Below are positions 56,150 to 64,000 of a DNA stretch of 64,000 bases, piece after piece. The notes beneath the pieces are model-generated. The model ran no database searches and was not told the DNA's origin. It saw only the letters and a list, made by a program, of their open reading frames with translations. Origin of the DNA: Thermosynechococcus sp. NK55a (lineage in GTDB: Bacteria > Cyanobacteriota > Cyanobacteriia > Thermosynechococcales > Thermosynechococcaceae). A program made the translations under genes and the position numbers. Positions within the stretch are counted from its first letter, which is position 1, and each line of letters starts with the position of its first letter. The DNA is taken from NCBI RefSeq assembly GCF_000505665.1, contig NC_023033.1, positions 2,136,313 to 2,200,312 of the forward strand. The letters are read 5' to 3'.

Positions 56150-58735
56150 ATGAATAATCCCGACACTCCTAACGGTTATCCTGTTCATTCGGTTTCCCAC
56201 ACCCACCCTACTGCCAACGACGAACACTGCGATTTGTATATCGAGAGCGATCGCACAGGGATGACAGTGCAAACCCTGAAGCGCGCCTTTGTTGATAATC
56301 TCCACTACATCCAGGGCAAGGATGCCATGTTTGCCACGCCCTACGATTACTTCATGGCCCTGGCCTACACGGTGCGCGATCGCCTGCTGCATCGGCGGAT
56401 TAAAACCGCCCAAACCTATTTTGAGCAGGATGCCAAGGTGGTCTATTACCTGTCGGCAGAGTTTCTCATTGGTCGCTTGCTCCTGAACAACCTGATTAAC
56501 GTCGGCCTCTACGAGCAAACGAAACAGGCAATGGCCGATTTTGGCCTTGACCTCAATGAACTGATGGAGCGCGAACCGGAACCGGGGCTAGGCAATGGCG
56601 GTTTAGGACGCTTGGCGGCTTGTTTCCTCGACTCTCTCGCGACCCTTGAAATTCCCGCTGTTGGCTACGGCATTCGCTACGAGTTTGGCATTTTCGAGCA
56701 AATTATCACCAATGGCTGGCAGCACGAAGTCCCCGACAACTGGTTGCGCTTTGGCAACCCTTGGGAGATTGCCCGTCCGGATTACAACGTTGAAGTTAAG
56801 TTTGGCGGTCACACTGAAGCCTACACCGATGCCCAAGGGCACTACCGTGTCCGTTGGATCCCCAGCACTACCGTTTTTGGCACGCCCTACGATACGCCAA
56901 TTCCCGGCTATGGCAAAAATACGGTGAATACGCTCCGTCTGTGGAGTGCCCGTGCAGCCCAAGACTTCAACCTTCAGGTGTTTAACGCGGGGGACTACAC
57001 CCAAGCAGTCTCTGAAAAAACCTTTAGTGAGAACATCTCGAAGGTCCTCTACCCCAACGACAACACCCCCCAGGGGAAAGAATTGCGGCTGCGGCAACAG
57101 TATTTCTTTGTCGCCTGTTCGTTGCAGGACATTATCCGCCTCTACTTGCGTCGGCACACTAGCTTTGATGCCTTCCCCGACAAGGTGGCCATTCAGCTCA
57201 ATGATACCCACCCCGCCATTGCTGTGGCTGAACTGATGCGATTGCTGGTGGATGAGTACCAACTGACGTGGGAAAAAGCGTGGCACATCACCCAGCGCAC
57301 TTTTGCCTATACCAACCACACGCTGCTGGCGGAAGCCCTTGAACGCTGGTCGGTGGATCTCTTTGGTCAACTGCTACCACGCCACTTGGAAATCATTTAT
57401 GAGATTAACTATCGCTTTCTAAATGAGGTTCGCCTGCGCTACCCTGGCAATACCGCGCGGTTGGCACGGATGTCCCTGATTGAGGAAGGTTATCCCAAGC
57501 AGGTGCGCATGGCACATCTGGCCTGTGTTGGCAGCCATACGGTCAATGGAGTGGCAGAACTGCACACAGAGCTGATCAAACAGGAGCTGATGCGGGACTT
57601 CTATGAGATGTACCCAAACAAGTTCCAGAACAAAACCAATGGCATTACCCCCCGCCGTTGGCTCCTGATGAGTAATCCCCGCTTGGCCAGTCTGATTACC
57701 GAAACGCTGCAGAGCGATCGCTGGATTACCCACCTTGACGACCTGCGCGGCCTAGAACCCTACGCCACCGATCCTGCTTTTCAGGCGAAGTGGCAACAAA
57801 TCAAACAAGCCAACAAAGAGCGCTTGGCGGAGTACATCTGGCGCAACAACCAAATCGAGGTGGATCCCTACTCCCTCTTTGACATTCAAATTAAGCGCAT
57901 CCACGAGTACAAACGTCAACATTTGGCTGTCCTCCACATCATTACGCTCTACGAACAAATTAAGGCCAACCCCAGCATTGACATTCAACCGCGCACATTT
58001 ATTTTTGGCGGCAAGGCAGCTCCCGGCTACTTCATGGCCAAGATGATCATCAAGCTGATCAATTCTGTGGCCGATATGGTCAACCACGACAGCGATGTGA
58101 ATGGTCGCCTCAAAGTGGTGTTCCTCAGCAACTACTCCGTCTCCCTGGGTGAAATGGTCTATCCCGCTGCCGATCTTTCGGAGCAGATCTCTACCGCTGG
58201 GAAAGAGGCCTCTGGCACTGGGAATATGAAGTTTGCTCTCAATGGCGCCCTGACAATTGGGACGCTGGATGGTGCAAATGTGGAAATCCGCCAAGAGGTG
58301 GGGGCAGAGAACTTTTTCCTTTTTGGTCTGACAGCGCAAGAGGTGATGAGCCTGAAAGCGGAAGGCTACAATCCCCGCGAGTACTACAACAGCAACCCAA
58401 TGCTCAAGAAGGTAATTGACAGCCTGATTTCCAACTACTTCAATCCACGTGAGCCGGGGCTATTTGAACCGATTGTCAGTTCCCTGCTCAATGAGGATCC
58501 ATATATGCTCTTGGCGGACTACCAATCCTATGTGGACTGTCAACAGCGGGCAGCCCAAGCCTTCCGCAATAAGAGCCACTGGACACAGATGTCTATTCTC
58601 AATGTGGCGCGCATGGGCAAATTCTCCAGCGATCGCACGATTGCCGAGTACTGCAAGGAGATTTGGCACGTTGAACCTGTTCCTGTTTCCCTGGACACGT
58701 GCCGGCCTGCTTTTCGCCCTAGCCGCATCAGTTAG
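56150..58735 (+). CDS. glgP: Glycogen phosphorylase
   Basis: GlgP releases glucose 1-phosphate from glycogen. The 861 residues have the normal layout; the N-terminal domain holds VVYYLSAEFLIGRLLLNNLIN and GNGGLGRLAACFLDSLATL. The pyridoxal-phosphate lysine is in the signature EASGTGNMKFALNGALTIGTLDGANVEI. It also has NGITPRRWLLMSNP and RIHEYKRQHLA. The first 30 residues (NPDTPNGYPVHSVSHTHPTA) are a variable extension. An NtcA-type promoter lies directly upstream, which fits glycogen use under nitrogen limitation. Confidence 0.97.
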   Translation: MNNPDTPNGYPVHSVSHTHPTANDEHCDLYIESDRTGMTVQTLKRAFVDNLHYIQGKDAMFATPYDYFMALAYTVRDRLLHRRIKTAQTYFEQDAKVVYYLSAEFLIGRLLLNNLINVGLYEQTKQAMADFGLDLNELMEREPEPGLGNGGLGRLAACFLDSLATLEIPAVGYGIRYEFGIFEQIITNGWQHEVPDNWLRFGNPWEIARPDYNVEVKFGGHTEAYTDAQGHYRVRWIPSTTVFGTPYDTPIPGYGKNTVNTLRLWSARAAQDFNLQVFNAGDYTQAVSEKTFSENISKVLYPNDNTPQGKELRLRQQYFFVACSLQDIIRLYLRRHTSFDAFPDKVAIQLNDTHPAIAVAELMRLLVDEYQLTWEKAWHITQRTFAYTNHTLLAEALERWSVDLFGQLLPRHLEIIYEINYRFLNEVRLRYPGNTARLARMSLIEEGYPKQVRMAHLACVGSHTVNGVAELHTELIKQELMRDFYEMYPNKFQNKTNGITPRRWLLMSNPRLASLITETLQSDRWITHLDDLRGLEPYATDPAFQAKWQQIKQANKERLAEYIWRNNQIEVDPYSLFDIQIKRIHEYKRQHLAVLHIITLYEQIKANPSIDIQPRTFIFGGKAAPGYFMAKMIIKLINSVADMVNHDSDVNGRLKVVFLSNYSVSLGEMVYPAADLSEQISTAGKEASGTGNMKFALNGALTIGTLDGANVEIRQEVGAENFFLFGLTAQEVMSLKAEGYNPREYYNSNPMLKKVIDSLISNYFNPREPGLFEPIVSSLLNEDPYMLLADYQSYVDCQQRAAQAFRNKSHWTQMSILNVARMGKFSSDRTIAEYCKEIWHVEPVPVSLDTCRPAFRPSRIS

Positions 58736-58806
58736 GTCAGTGGTCTTTAGGTCACTGCCGCTTTTGCTCTACACTAGGGCAAGTCTCAAGCAGTGGAACG
58801 AAATGA

Positions 58807-60072
58807 ATGGCGGGAATCGGCGCAGTCCTACGGGTTTTTCAAAGTCGCAAAATGGCGGCACTGCTCTTGTTAGGTTTTTCGTCAGGGTTGCCGCTGTTTC
58901 TCACCAGCCGAACGCTGCAAGCATGGATGACCGTTGAGGGCATTGACTTGACGGCCATTGGCCTCTTTAGCCTTGTGGGGTTGCCCTACTCCCTGAAGTT
59001 TCTCTGGTCCCCCTTGCTGGATCGCTATAGGGTTCCCTTTTTGGGACGGCGGCGGGGCTGGTTACTACTGATTCAGGTGCTCCTGTTGGGGGCGATCGCC
59101 CTGATGGCGGTGCAGGATCCCAGGGGGAGCCTGCAGCTGTTGGCGATAAATGCCTTCGCCATTGCCTTCTTGAGCGCCAGTCAAGATATTGCTGTGGATG
59201 CCTACCGTGCCGATGTCCTCGAACCCCTTGAAATGGGAGCAGGTGCGGGTATTTATGTCCTTGGCTATCGCATTGCGCTTTTGGTCACCGGTTCCCTAGC
59301 CTTGATCCTTGCGGATCAACTGCCCTGGCCAGTGGTTTACGCCCTGATGGCGCTGCTAATGGTGGTGGGCATGGTCACTACTTTTTGGGCACCGGAACCA
59401 GAGGTGCATCCCCCGGCTCCGCCGTCATTGGCACAGGCAGTCACTCGACCCTTCCTTGATTTTTTCCAGCGCTACGGCTGGGGAACGGGGCTGATTATTT
59501 TGCTCTTTATCTGCCTCTATCGCTTGGGGGATGCCCTCACGGGCAATATGATGACCCCTTTCCTGTTGCAGCAGGGCTTTAGCCAAACCCAAATTGGCGC
59601 CGTACAAGGGGGGGTGGGGCTGATTGCCACCATCGTTGGCGCCCTTGTCGGGGGAGCGGCCATCAGTCAAATTGGTATTCACCGTGCCCTGTGGATTATG
59701 GGGGGATTGCAAGCTTCTAGCAATATCTCCTACTTTATTTTGGCCAATGCCGGTGCCAATCCAACAGTGATGGTGGCTGCCATTAGTGTTGATAACTTCT
59801 GTGCAGGGCTGGCGATCGCTGCTCTAACGGCTCTTTTAATGAGTCTTTGCAACCCCCAATTTAGTGCAACACAGTATGCGCTGCTCTCCAGTCTCTTTGC
59901 TTTTAGTCGGGATATCCTGGCGGCCCCTGCGGGTAAAGCGGCGGAAATGATGGGGTGGCCACTCTTTTTTCTCTTTACAATTGGCGCTGCCCTACCAGCC
60001 CTGCTGCTTTTGCCATTTTTTGCGCCTTGGCAAGCGAGGCCAGCCTTTCCCCGCCCCGGCAGTGACGATTGA
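58807..60072 (+). CDS. AmpG-type MFS permease
   Basis: The 421-residue protein has about twelve membrane helices. The start MAALLLLGFSSGLPLFLTSRTLQAWM and LVGLPYSLKFLWSPLLDRYRVPFLGRRRGW are typical of AmpG, which brings anhydromuropeptides from the periplasm into the cytoplasm for wall recycling. SQDIAVDAYRADVLEP is also conserved in the family. The substrate is inferred. ATG 58807 follows a GGAACG stretch. It is followed by aroB after about 50 bases. Confidence 0.87.
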   Translation: MAGIGAVLRVFQSRKMAALLLLGFSSGLPLFLTSRTLQAWMTVEGIDLTAIGLFSLVGLPYSLKFLWSPLLDRYRVPFLGRRRGWLLLIQVLLLGAIALMAVQDPRGSLQLLAINAFAIAFLSASQDIAVDAYRADVLEPLEMGAGAGIYVLGYRIALLVTGSLALILADQLPWPVVYALMALLMVVGMVTTFWAPEPEVHPPAPPSLAQAVTRPFLDFFQRYGWGTGLIILLFICLYRLGDALTGNMMTPFLLQQGFSQTQIGAVQGGVGLIATIVGALVGGAAISQIGIHRALWIMGGLQASSNISYFILANAGANPTVMVAAISVDNFCAGLAIAALTALLMSLCNPQFSATQYALLSSLFAFSRDILAAPAGKAAEMMGWPLFFLFTIGAALPALLLLPFFAPWQARPAFPRPGSDD

Positions 60073-60119
60073 AAATACATTGAAAATACTCAGTGTCGAT
60101 GTCCCCCGCAAATCCTACA

Positions 60120-61226
60120 ATGACAAGACTGATTCCCGTTCCCCTTGGTGAGCACTCCTACTGGATTGCCATTGGTGCCAACACCCGGCGGCAGTTGCCT
60201 GCCCTTTTGGCCGCATATACGCCCTTGACCCCGAAAGCACCTGCCCTCATCGTTTCTAATCCACAAATTTGGCGGCACTACGGCACGGATGTGCAAGAGG
60301 CATTAACGCAAGGGGGCTGGCAGGTTACCCCCTGTATCCTACCGGCGGGGGAACGCTACAAAACCCTCAGAACTGTTGAAAAGATTTATGATGCTGCCCT
60401 GAGTCAGCGTTTAGAGCGGGGTTCCACCCTCTTTGCCCTTGGCGGTGGCGTCATTGGCGACATGACTGGTTTTGCGGCAGCGACATGGCTGCGGGGAATT
60501 GCTGTGGTTCAGATTCCCACCAGTCTGTTGGCGATGGTGGATGCGGCCATTGGCGGCAAAACAGGGGTAAACCATCCCCAAGGCAAAAATCTCATTGGTG
60601 CCTTTCATCAACCCCGTCTTGTGGTCATTGATCCCGATGTTTTGGCAACCCTGCCCCCGCGAGAATTTCGTGCGGGTATGGCAGAGGTGATTAAGTACGG
60701 CGTCATTTGGGATGCTGAGCTATTTCATTTGCTGAGTCAGTTGCCGCGCTTGGATCGCATGGGTGCTCTGCCCTCTGAGCAGTTGCTCCAAGTCCTGCAG
60801 CGTTCCTGCCAAGCGAAGGTGGATGTGGTTAGCAAGGATGAGCGGGAAGCGGGGCTGCGTGCCATTTTGAATTATGGGCATACGATTGGCCATGCCCTTG
60901 AAAGTATGGGCAACTATCGTCTTTTGAACCACGGCGAGGCGGTGGCCATTGGTATGATTGCCGCTGGGGAACTGGCTGTGGCGTTGGGGTATTGGTCCGC
61001 AGAAGCCGCCGCTGCCCAACGGGCACTGATTCTCAAAGCAAAGCTGCCAACAACGATCCCCGCCCACTTTGATGTGGAGGGACTACTGGCACTCCTACAG
61101 CACGACAAGAAGGTGCAGGCGCAAAATGTACGGTTTATTCTCCCCACCGCCATTGGCCATGGGGAAATTTGCGATCGGGTACCGGCAGAACTGATTCGAG
61201 AGACGCTCCATCGCCTGCAAGCTTAG
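60120..61226 (+). CDS. aroB: 3-dehydroquinate synthase
   Basis: AroB converts DAHP to 3-dehydroquinate in the shikimate route. The NAD-binding loop is in [22 protein letters not shown]. The metal and substrate regions are [40 protein letters not shown], then [12 protein letters not shown] and [10 protein letters not shown]. The ATG at 60120 ([14 protein letters not shown]) fits the family; GTG 60093 and ATG 60099 would add seven to nine residues. Its TAG overlaps the stop of the convergent small gene. Confidence 0.95.
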   Translation: MTRLIPVPLGEHSYWIAIGANTRRQLPALLAAYTPLTPKAPALIVSNPQIWRHYGTDVQEALTQGGWQVTPCILPAGERYKTLRTVEKIYDAALSQRLERGSTLFALGGGVIGDMTGFAAATWLRGIAVVQIPTSLLAMVDAAIGGKTGVNHPQGKNLIGAFHQPRLVVIDPDVLATLPPREFRAGMAEVIKYGVIWDAELFHLLSQLPRLDRMGALPSEQLLQVLQRSCQAKVDVVSKDEREAGLRAILNYGHTIGHALESMGNYRLLNHGEAVAIGMIAAGELAVALGYWSAEAAAAQRALILKAKLPTTIPAHFDVEGLLALLQHDKKVQAQNVRFILPTAIGHGEICDRVPAELIRETLHRLQA

Positions 61227-61465
61227 CTAGCGGGTGGGGTATCTAGCAAACATTTTTTGCTGGCTTTTAATTCTTTCCAGAGATTTTTAATTTGCTTATA
61301 GGCTTCCTGAGGGGAGAGTTTGCCGCTGTTTTCGAGGCTGGCAATGTAGCTCACGCGGGTCGCAAATTCCTGCAAGTTGGCATCAAATAAAAAGTTTTCA
61401 GGTGTAAACTCACCGCGGTAACGGCTGTGGGGATATAAAAATTCGTATTTTTCGTATTTATCCAT
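61223..61465 (-). CDS. Small conserved cyanobacterial protein (DUF7219-like)
   Basis: The 80-residue protein reads [20 protein letters not shown], then [20 protein letters not shown] and [19 protein letters not shown] recall this as a small protein conserved among cyanobacteria with no known role. No signal or membrane segment is seen. It is predicted to be mainly helical. A Pho-box-like array lies 28-55 bases upstream of its start, in the opposite orientation. The convergent aroB overlaps its end by 4 bases. Confidence 0.75.
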   Translation of the reverse strand: MDKYEKYEFLYPHSRYRGEFTPENFLFDANLQEFATRVSYIASLENSGKLSPQEAYKQIKNLWKELKASKKCLLDTPPAS

Positions 61466-61492
61466 TGCTCATCTATCCTTTGCCCGCAGGCG

Positions 61493-61520
61493 TTAACCTA
61501 TTTTTAACCTTATTTTAACC
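61493..61520 (+). promoter_or_regulatory. Pho-box-like array (three TTAACC repeats)
   Basis: GTTAACCT, TTTAACCT and TTTAACCA lie in tandem with three bases between each, an exact 11-base period. This matches the cyanobacterial SphR/PhoB box (C/T TTAACCT in two or three copies). The array reads toward the gene at 61726, 206 bases away, and away from the closer gene at 61465. The remaining 200 bases hold no gene I can see. Confidence 0.5.
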
Positions 61521-61725
61521 AATTTTCCCTGGAGTCACTGTAACTGCCGTAACAAAACTGTGATCTCCCTGAGGGTAAGACGGGGTTTTGTTAACAAGTA
61601 TTAGCAGAAAATTAAGCATTATTAACTTTGATTGATTAAATAAAGAAGACTTATCACACTACATAAGGGAGGCGTGATCCCTAGCGATCGCCAGATATAG
61701 ATGCTGTGATTGAGGAAATAGATAG

Positions 61726-62160
61726 ATGATGCACGGACTCTCCTTGGCGCCCCGTTATCGCTTAGATGATGTTGATCCTTGGCTTTTGGGAATTGATCCC
61801 AGCCGTCATTATTGGCTGCAAGTCAATGGAGATCCCCAGCGGCGGGTGGCCATTCCAGGAGTCTGCGTCCAGAGCATCTCTGAGCTGCGGGAGATCATGG
61901 CGGCGGTGCGATCGCTCCAACCGGGGCAGCAGTTGCAAATTCAGCGGGCGGCCACCTGCTTAGAAATTCACTGTGTCGCTGAAAATCTGCTGGCGATCGC
62001 TCACCCTGTTGACGGTGCCCCCGTTTGGCATCTTTTTGATCGCGAAACCCTCGAAAGTTTAGTGATGAGTGCCCATCCCCACTGGCAATGCCGGCCTGAG
62101 GACGTGGAGTTGGGGCGGCAGCAATTGTGGCAGTCCTTTCAGTTACCGGTGGCTGCCTGA
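61726..62160 (+). CDS. Conserved hypothetical protein
   Basis: The 144-residue protein starts [20 protein letters not shown] and has [24 protein letters not shown] and LRPGQQ-like [25 protein letters not shown]. The PGQQL-type turn and beta pattern recall small beta-barrel domains, but I recognise no family. There are two cysteines around residues 46-85. It overlaps the convergent nusB by 22 bases. A weak promoter (TTGATT / TATCAC) lies about 90 bases upstream, downstream of a Pho-box-like array. Confidence 0.6.
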   Translation: MMHGLSLAPRYRLDDVDPWLLGIDPSRHYWLQVNGDPQRRVAIPGVCVQSISELREIMAAVRSLQPGQQLQIQRAATCLEIHCVAENLLAIAHPVDGAPVWHLFDRETLESLVMSAHPHWQCRPEDVELGRQQLWQSFQLPVAA

Positions 62161-62777
62161 GCCGTGTTAAGGGCTTCGCTAATCCGCCGCAGCACGCCAT
62201 TGATAAAGCGGTGGCTGCCCTCATCGCTATAGCGTTTGGCCAGTTCGATGGCCTCGTTAATTGCCACCTGCTTAGCGACTTCAAGGTAACGCATTTCGAC
62301 GACAGCAATTTCAATAATGGCACGATCTAGCTGCGTCAGCCGCTCCAATTGCCAATCCACCATTGAGCGATTTACCAGTTCTTCAATCTCTGTTTGGTAT
62401 CGCTGTAAACAGCGGAGGATGGCGATCGCGTAGGCCTGAACTTCCTCCTGATGGGCAAAGTAGAGGATCTCAGGTAAATCCAAAGCAGTGCCTATTTTGT
62501 TCAAGCCCTTTTCCGCCCGCTGAAGGGCATCCTGAAGCACCATCTGTGCCTTTTCGAGGTGGGGCAACAGGAGTTCACTGTGGCGGAGCAGTCGTTGACT
62601 TTCACTCAGTTCGGTGCCCGCCTGTTCGAGGGTATCGCGCACATCACTCGCCAGCGTACGTACGGCCATCAAGATCAAACTGCGGCAGTCGCTTTCATCC
62701 AGCAGTTTTGGTTGGCGTAACACTTGAGCCCCACTCAGCAAAGCCAATTCACGAGCAACACGACGAGCAGTAATCAT
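62139..62777 (-). CDS. nusB: Transcription antitermination factor NusB
   Basis: NusB with NusE binds boxA RNA in rRNA operons and prevents early termination. The family starts here with [15 protein letters not shown]. The conserved C-terminal half reads [22 protein letters not shown] and [28 protein letters not shown]. The 212 residues are longer than the 140 of E. coli NusB, because of a helical insertion after the N-terminus, as usual in cyanobacteria. It lies 23 bases after the DUF502 gene on the same strand, so they may be co-transcribed. Confidence 0.95.
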   Translation of the reverse strand: MITARRVARELALLSGAQVLRQPKLLDESDCRSLILMAVRTLASDVRDTLEQAGTELSESQRLLRHSELLLPHLEKAQMVLQDALQRAEKGLNKIGTALDLPEILYFAHQEEVQAYAIAILRCLQRYQTEIEELVNRSMVDWQLERLTQLDRAIIEIAVVEMRYLEVAKQVAINEAIELAKRYSDEGSHRFINGVLRRISEALNTAQAATGN

Positions 62778-62800
62778 GGGTTAATCCTCAAAACAAGTTC

Positions 62801-63484
62801 TTAGGGTACTAGAGCAGTGGTGGGGGGCAACGTCGAAGTTGGAACCGTTCCCGGTGTAACAATCCCTCCAGAAATAATTAGCTTAAAGGCGTCCTCGATC
62901 GAAATATCCAAATCTCGCACCTCCCGCTCACTGGCAATCACATACCAACCGGTGGTGGGGTTAGGGGAGGAGGGGATAAATAGACTCAACATTGGCTCGG
63001 AAAAGACCGTTTGCAATGAACCATTAACTGTGCCAGTGACAAAGGCCACGGCCCACAAGCCCGGACGTGGGTATTCTACGAGCACCACACGGCGAAAGCG
63101 ATCGCGCGAGTCCCGCAGAATCGTCTCTAGGAGTTGTTGCAGCACTTTATAGGTTGTGCCCGCCAAGGGAATGCGCTGGAGAATGCTCTCACCGGTGTTC
63201 AACAGCCACTGGCCAAAGATATTGCGCGCCATCAAGCCAATGAGCAAGATGCCTGTTAAGGGCACAACAATCCCCACGGCTACATTGAGCAAATCCACCA
63301 GCAGGGGGTGCCAGGTTTTGAAAGGGTTCACTCGCTTGGGAATACGGGTGAGGAGATCCAGGACCCAACTGGAAACAGAAATCGATAGCCAAATCGTCGT
63401 TGCTAGCGGGATCACCACCAGCAGACCGGCAATGAGATCGTTTTTAATTGCTTGTTGGAGTCGGTGCAGCACAAATACTCGCAC
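62801..63484 (-). CDS. DUF502-family membrane protein
   Basis: The 227-residue protein has two membrane segments near the start, LIAGLLVVIPLATTIWLSISV and LLNVAVGIVVPLTGILLIGLMA, typical of DUF502. The conserved SILQRIPLAGTTYKVLQQLLETI and VLVEYPRPGLWAVAFVTG follow, then LSLFIPSSPNPTTGWYVIASEREVRDLDISIEDAFKLIISGG. The function is not known; plant relatives (LIKE-COV) affect vesicle or development traits. The C-terminal tail is threonine/proline-rich and variable. Confidence 0.9.
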   Translation of the reverse strand: MRVFVLHRLQQAIKNDLIAGLLVVIPLATTIWLSISVSSWVLDLLTRIPKRVNPFKTWHPLLVDLLNVAVGIVVPLTGILLIGLMARNIFGQWLLNTGESILQRIPLAGTTYKVLQQLLETILRDSRDRFRRVVLVEYPRPGLWAVAFVTGTVNGSLQTVFSEPMLSLFIPSSPNPTTGWYVIASEREVRDLDISIEDAFKLIISGGIVTPGTVPTSTLPPTTALVP

Positions 63485-63505
63485 GAGCAGACTTCTGTTT
63501 CTAGC

Positions 63506-64000
63506 TTAGCGGTTGCTGCCACTGCGGGCACGGTGAAAGGCTAGACTGCTGTAGAGCATGAAGGCGGCATCCCAAGGACTGTCCTCACGGCGAAAGAGGT
63601 TAAGGTGGGGGGGAATTTTACTCAGGAGTTCTGTAAAGTCCAAGGCGGTTTCTGCAAAGCTGGTGAAGTCTTGCCAGACGGGGCGATCGCCACAGTGCTG
63701 CTGCCAAAGACTCGATAACTGCCGCCACTTTGCCCATGAGGTATTTTGATCCAAATCCAACTCACGCTGGATCACCTCGGCCCCGTGACTCAGGGGAATC
63801 CCTTGGTGAAACTGGTAACCGCCGCGATAAAAGCGCAGGATTTGATTTTGCTGCAACAGGTGGAGATCACAGCACTGGGCATGATCCTGAATTTGTTCTT
63901 TGCGCGTGACTTTCCCTTGGCGATCGCGATCGAACACCTGCTCAAAAATCGGCAGCAACCCCTCCACTCGCTGGCTCACCTGTGACCAAGTAAACGTAAA
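63506..64000 (-). CDS. Conserved hypothetical protein, 5' end uncertain
   Basis: A GTG at 63977-63979 gives 157 residues, but the frame stays open to the window edge (FTFTWSQ before it), so the real start may lie outside. The sequence includes EQIQDHAQCCDLHLLQQNQILRF, then YRGGYQFHQGIPLSHGAEVI and LSKIPPHLNLFRREDSPWDAAFMLYSSLAF. I do not recognise a family; it has no membrane segment or signal. The end has a basic tail (HRARSGSNR). It lies 21 bases before the DUF502 gene and may be in one operon with it and nusB. Confidence 0.6.
   Translation of the reverse strand, partial: FTFTWSQVSQRVEGLLPIFEQVFDRDRQGKVTRKEQIQDHAQCCDLHLLQQNQILRFYRGGYQFHQGIPLSHGAEVIQRELDLDQNTSWAKWRQLSSLWQQHCGDRPVWQDFTSFAETALDFTELLSKIPPHLNLFRREDSPWDAAFMLYSSLAFHRARSGSNR

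Noticed and set aside
56603-57370. 255-codon frame antisense to glgP
   Set aside because: It lies fully inside a strongly conserved gene; long antisense frames are common at this base composition and no family is visible.

Overview
The window looks like a chromosomal segment from a thermophilic unicellular cyanobacterium of the Thermosynechococcus type. The gene set is cyanobacterial: ycf45, the proton-extrusion gene pxcA, the cell-division gene ftn2/zipN, an LdpA C-terminus, a LabA-like NYN protein, an NblB-like HEAT protein and a CemA/PxcA protein. The octamer GCGATCGC (HIP1) recurs throughout, coding density is high, and many genes overlap by a few bases. I recognise the genus only from gene content and style; no database was searched.

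Layout. 1-2.3 kb: end of ldpA, then ycf45. 2.3-11.7 kb: a taxis (chemotaxis-like) locus on the minus strand. In transcription order it holds cheR, then an NtcA-type promoter, a PatA/PixG-type regulator split in two reading frames, a double CheW, a membrane chemoreceptor, a CheA-receiver hybrid, a lone receiver, a decayed receiver and CheB. 11.9-14.4 kb: hemE, an epimerase-like gene and an EVE-domain gene. 14.4-18.5 kb: a minus-strand group with a zinc-ribbon protein, gcvT, a YyaL-type thioredoxin-fold protein and folB. 18.65-19.2 kb: tRNA-Leu(GAG) and a broken MerR regulator. 19.2-30.2 kb: pxcA, a helicase-like P-loop protein, metG, a LabA-like NYN protein, lptC, a 2OG-Fe(II) oxygenase, two small envelope proteins and ftn2. 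30.2-36.4 kb: a sugar ABC permease, carA, hrcA, a serine-recombinase relative without its catalytic residues, and glgA. 36.6-42.6 kb: proA, ppsA, an NblB-like HEAT protein and cbiD. 42.6-43.3 kb: a gene-poor gap with tandem duplications and a probable IS630 relic. 43.3-49.1 kb: pyrG, an ArsR regulator with a clear operator, a B12-radical SAM protein, a CpdA-like phosphodiesterase and an EamA transporter. 49.2-51.1 kb: a membrane-anchored repeat protein broken by two frameshifts. 51.2-64 kb: proS, a methyltransferase, a small protein, murA, a coiled-coil protein, glgP behind a second NtcA-type promoter, an AmpG-like permease, aroB, small conserved proteins with a Pho-box-like array, nusB, a DUF502 membrane protein and a final hypothetical gene running to the edge.

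The most interesting part is the taxis locus. It has both CheR and CheB, which many cyanobacterial tax loci lack. Its receptor has a short periplasmic domain with a PilJ/NarX-like P-box. Its operon is preceded by a consensus GTAN8TAC box followed after 23 bases by a TAN3T -10 element, the layout of NtcA-activated promoters. This suggests nitrogen-controlled movement or signalling. The PatA-type regulator changes frame at a perfect A AAA AAA heptamer directly before a stop codon. A second gene (49.2-51.1 kb) changes frame at T TTT TTA and again at an A6 run. All three breaks are restored by a -1 shift or one extra base in a homopolymer, so regulated frameshifting, polymerase slippage, real decay and sequencing undercalls must be told apart.
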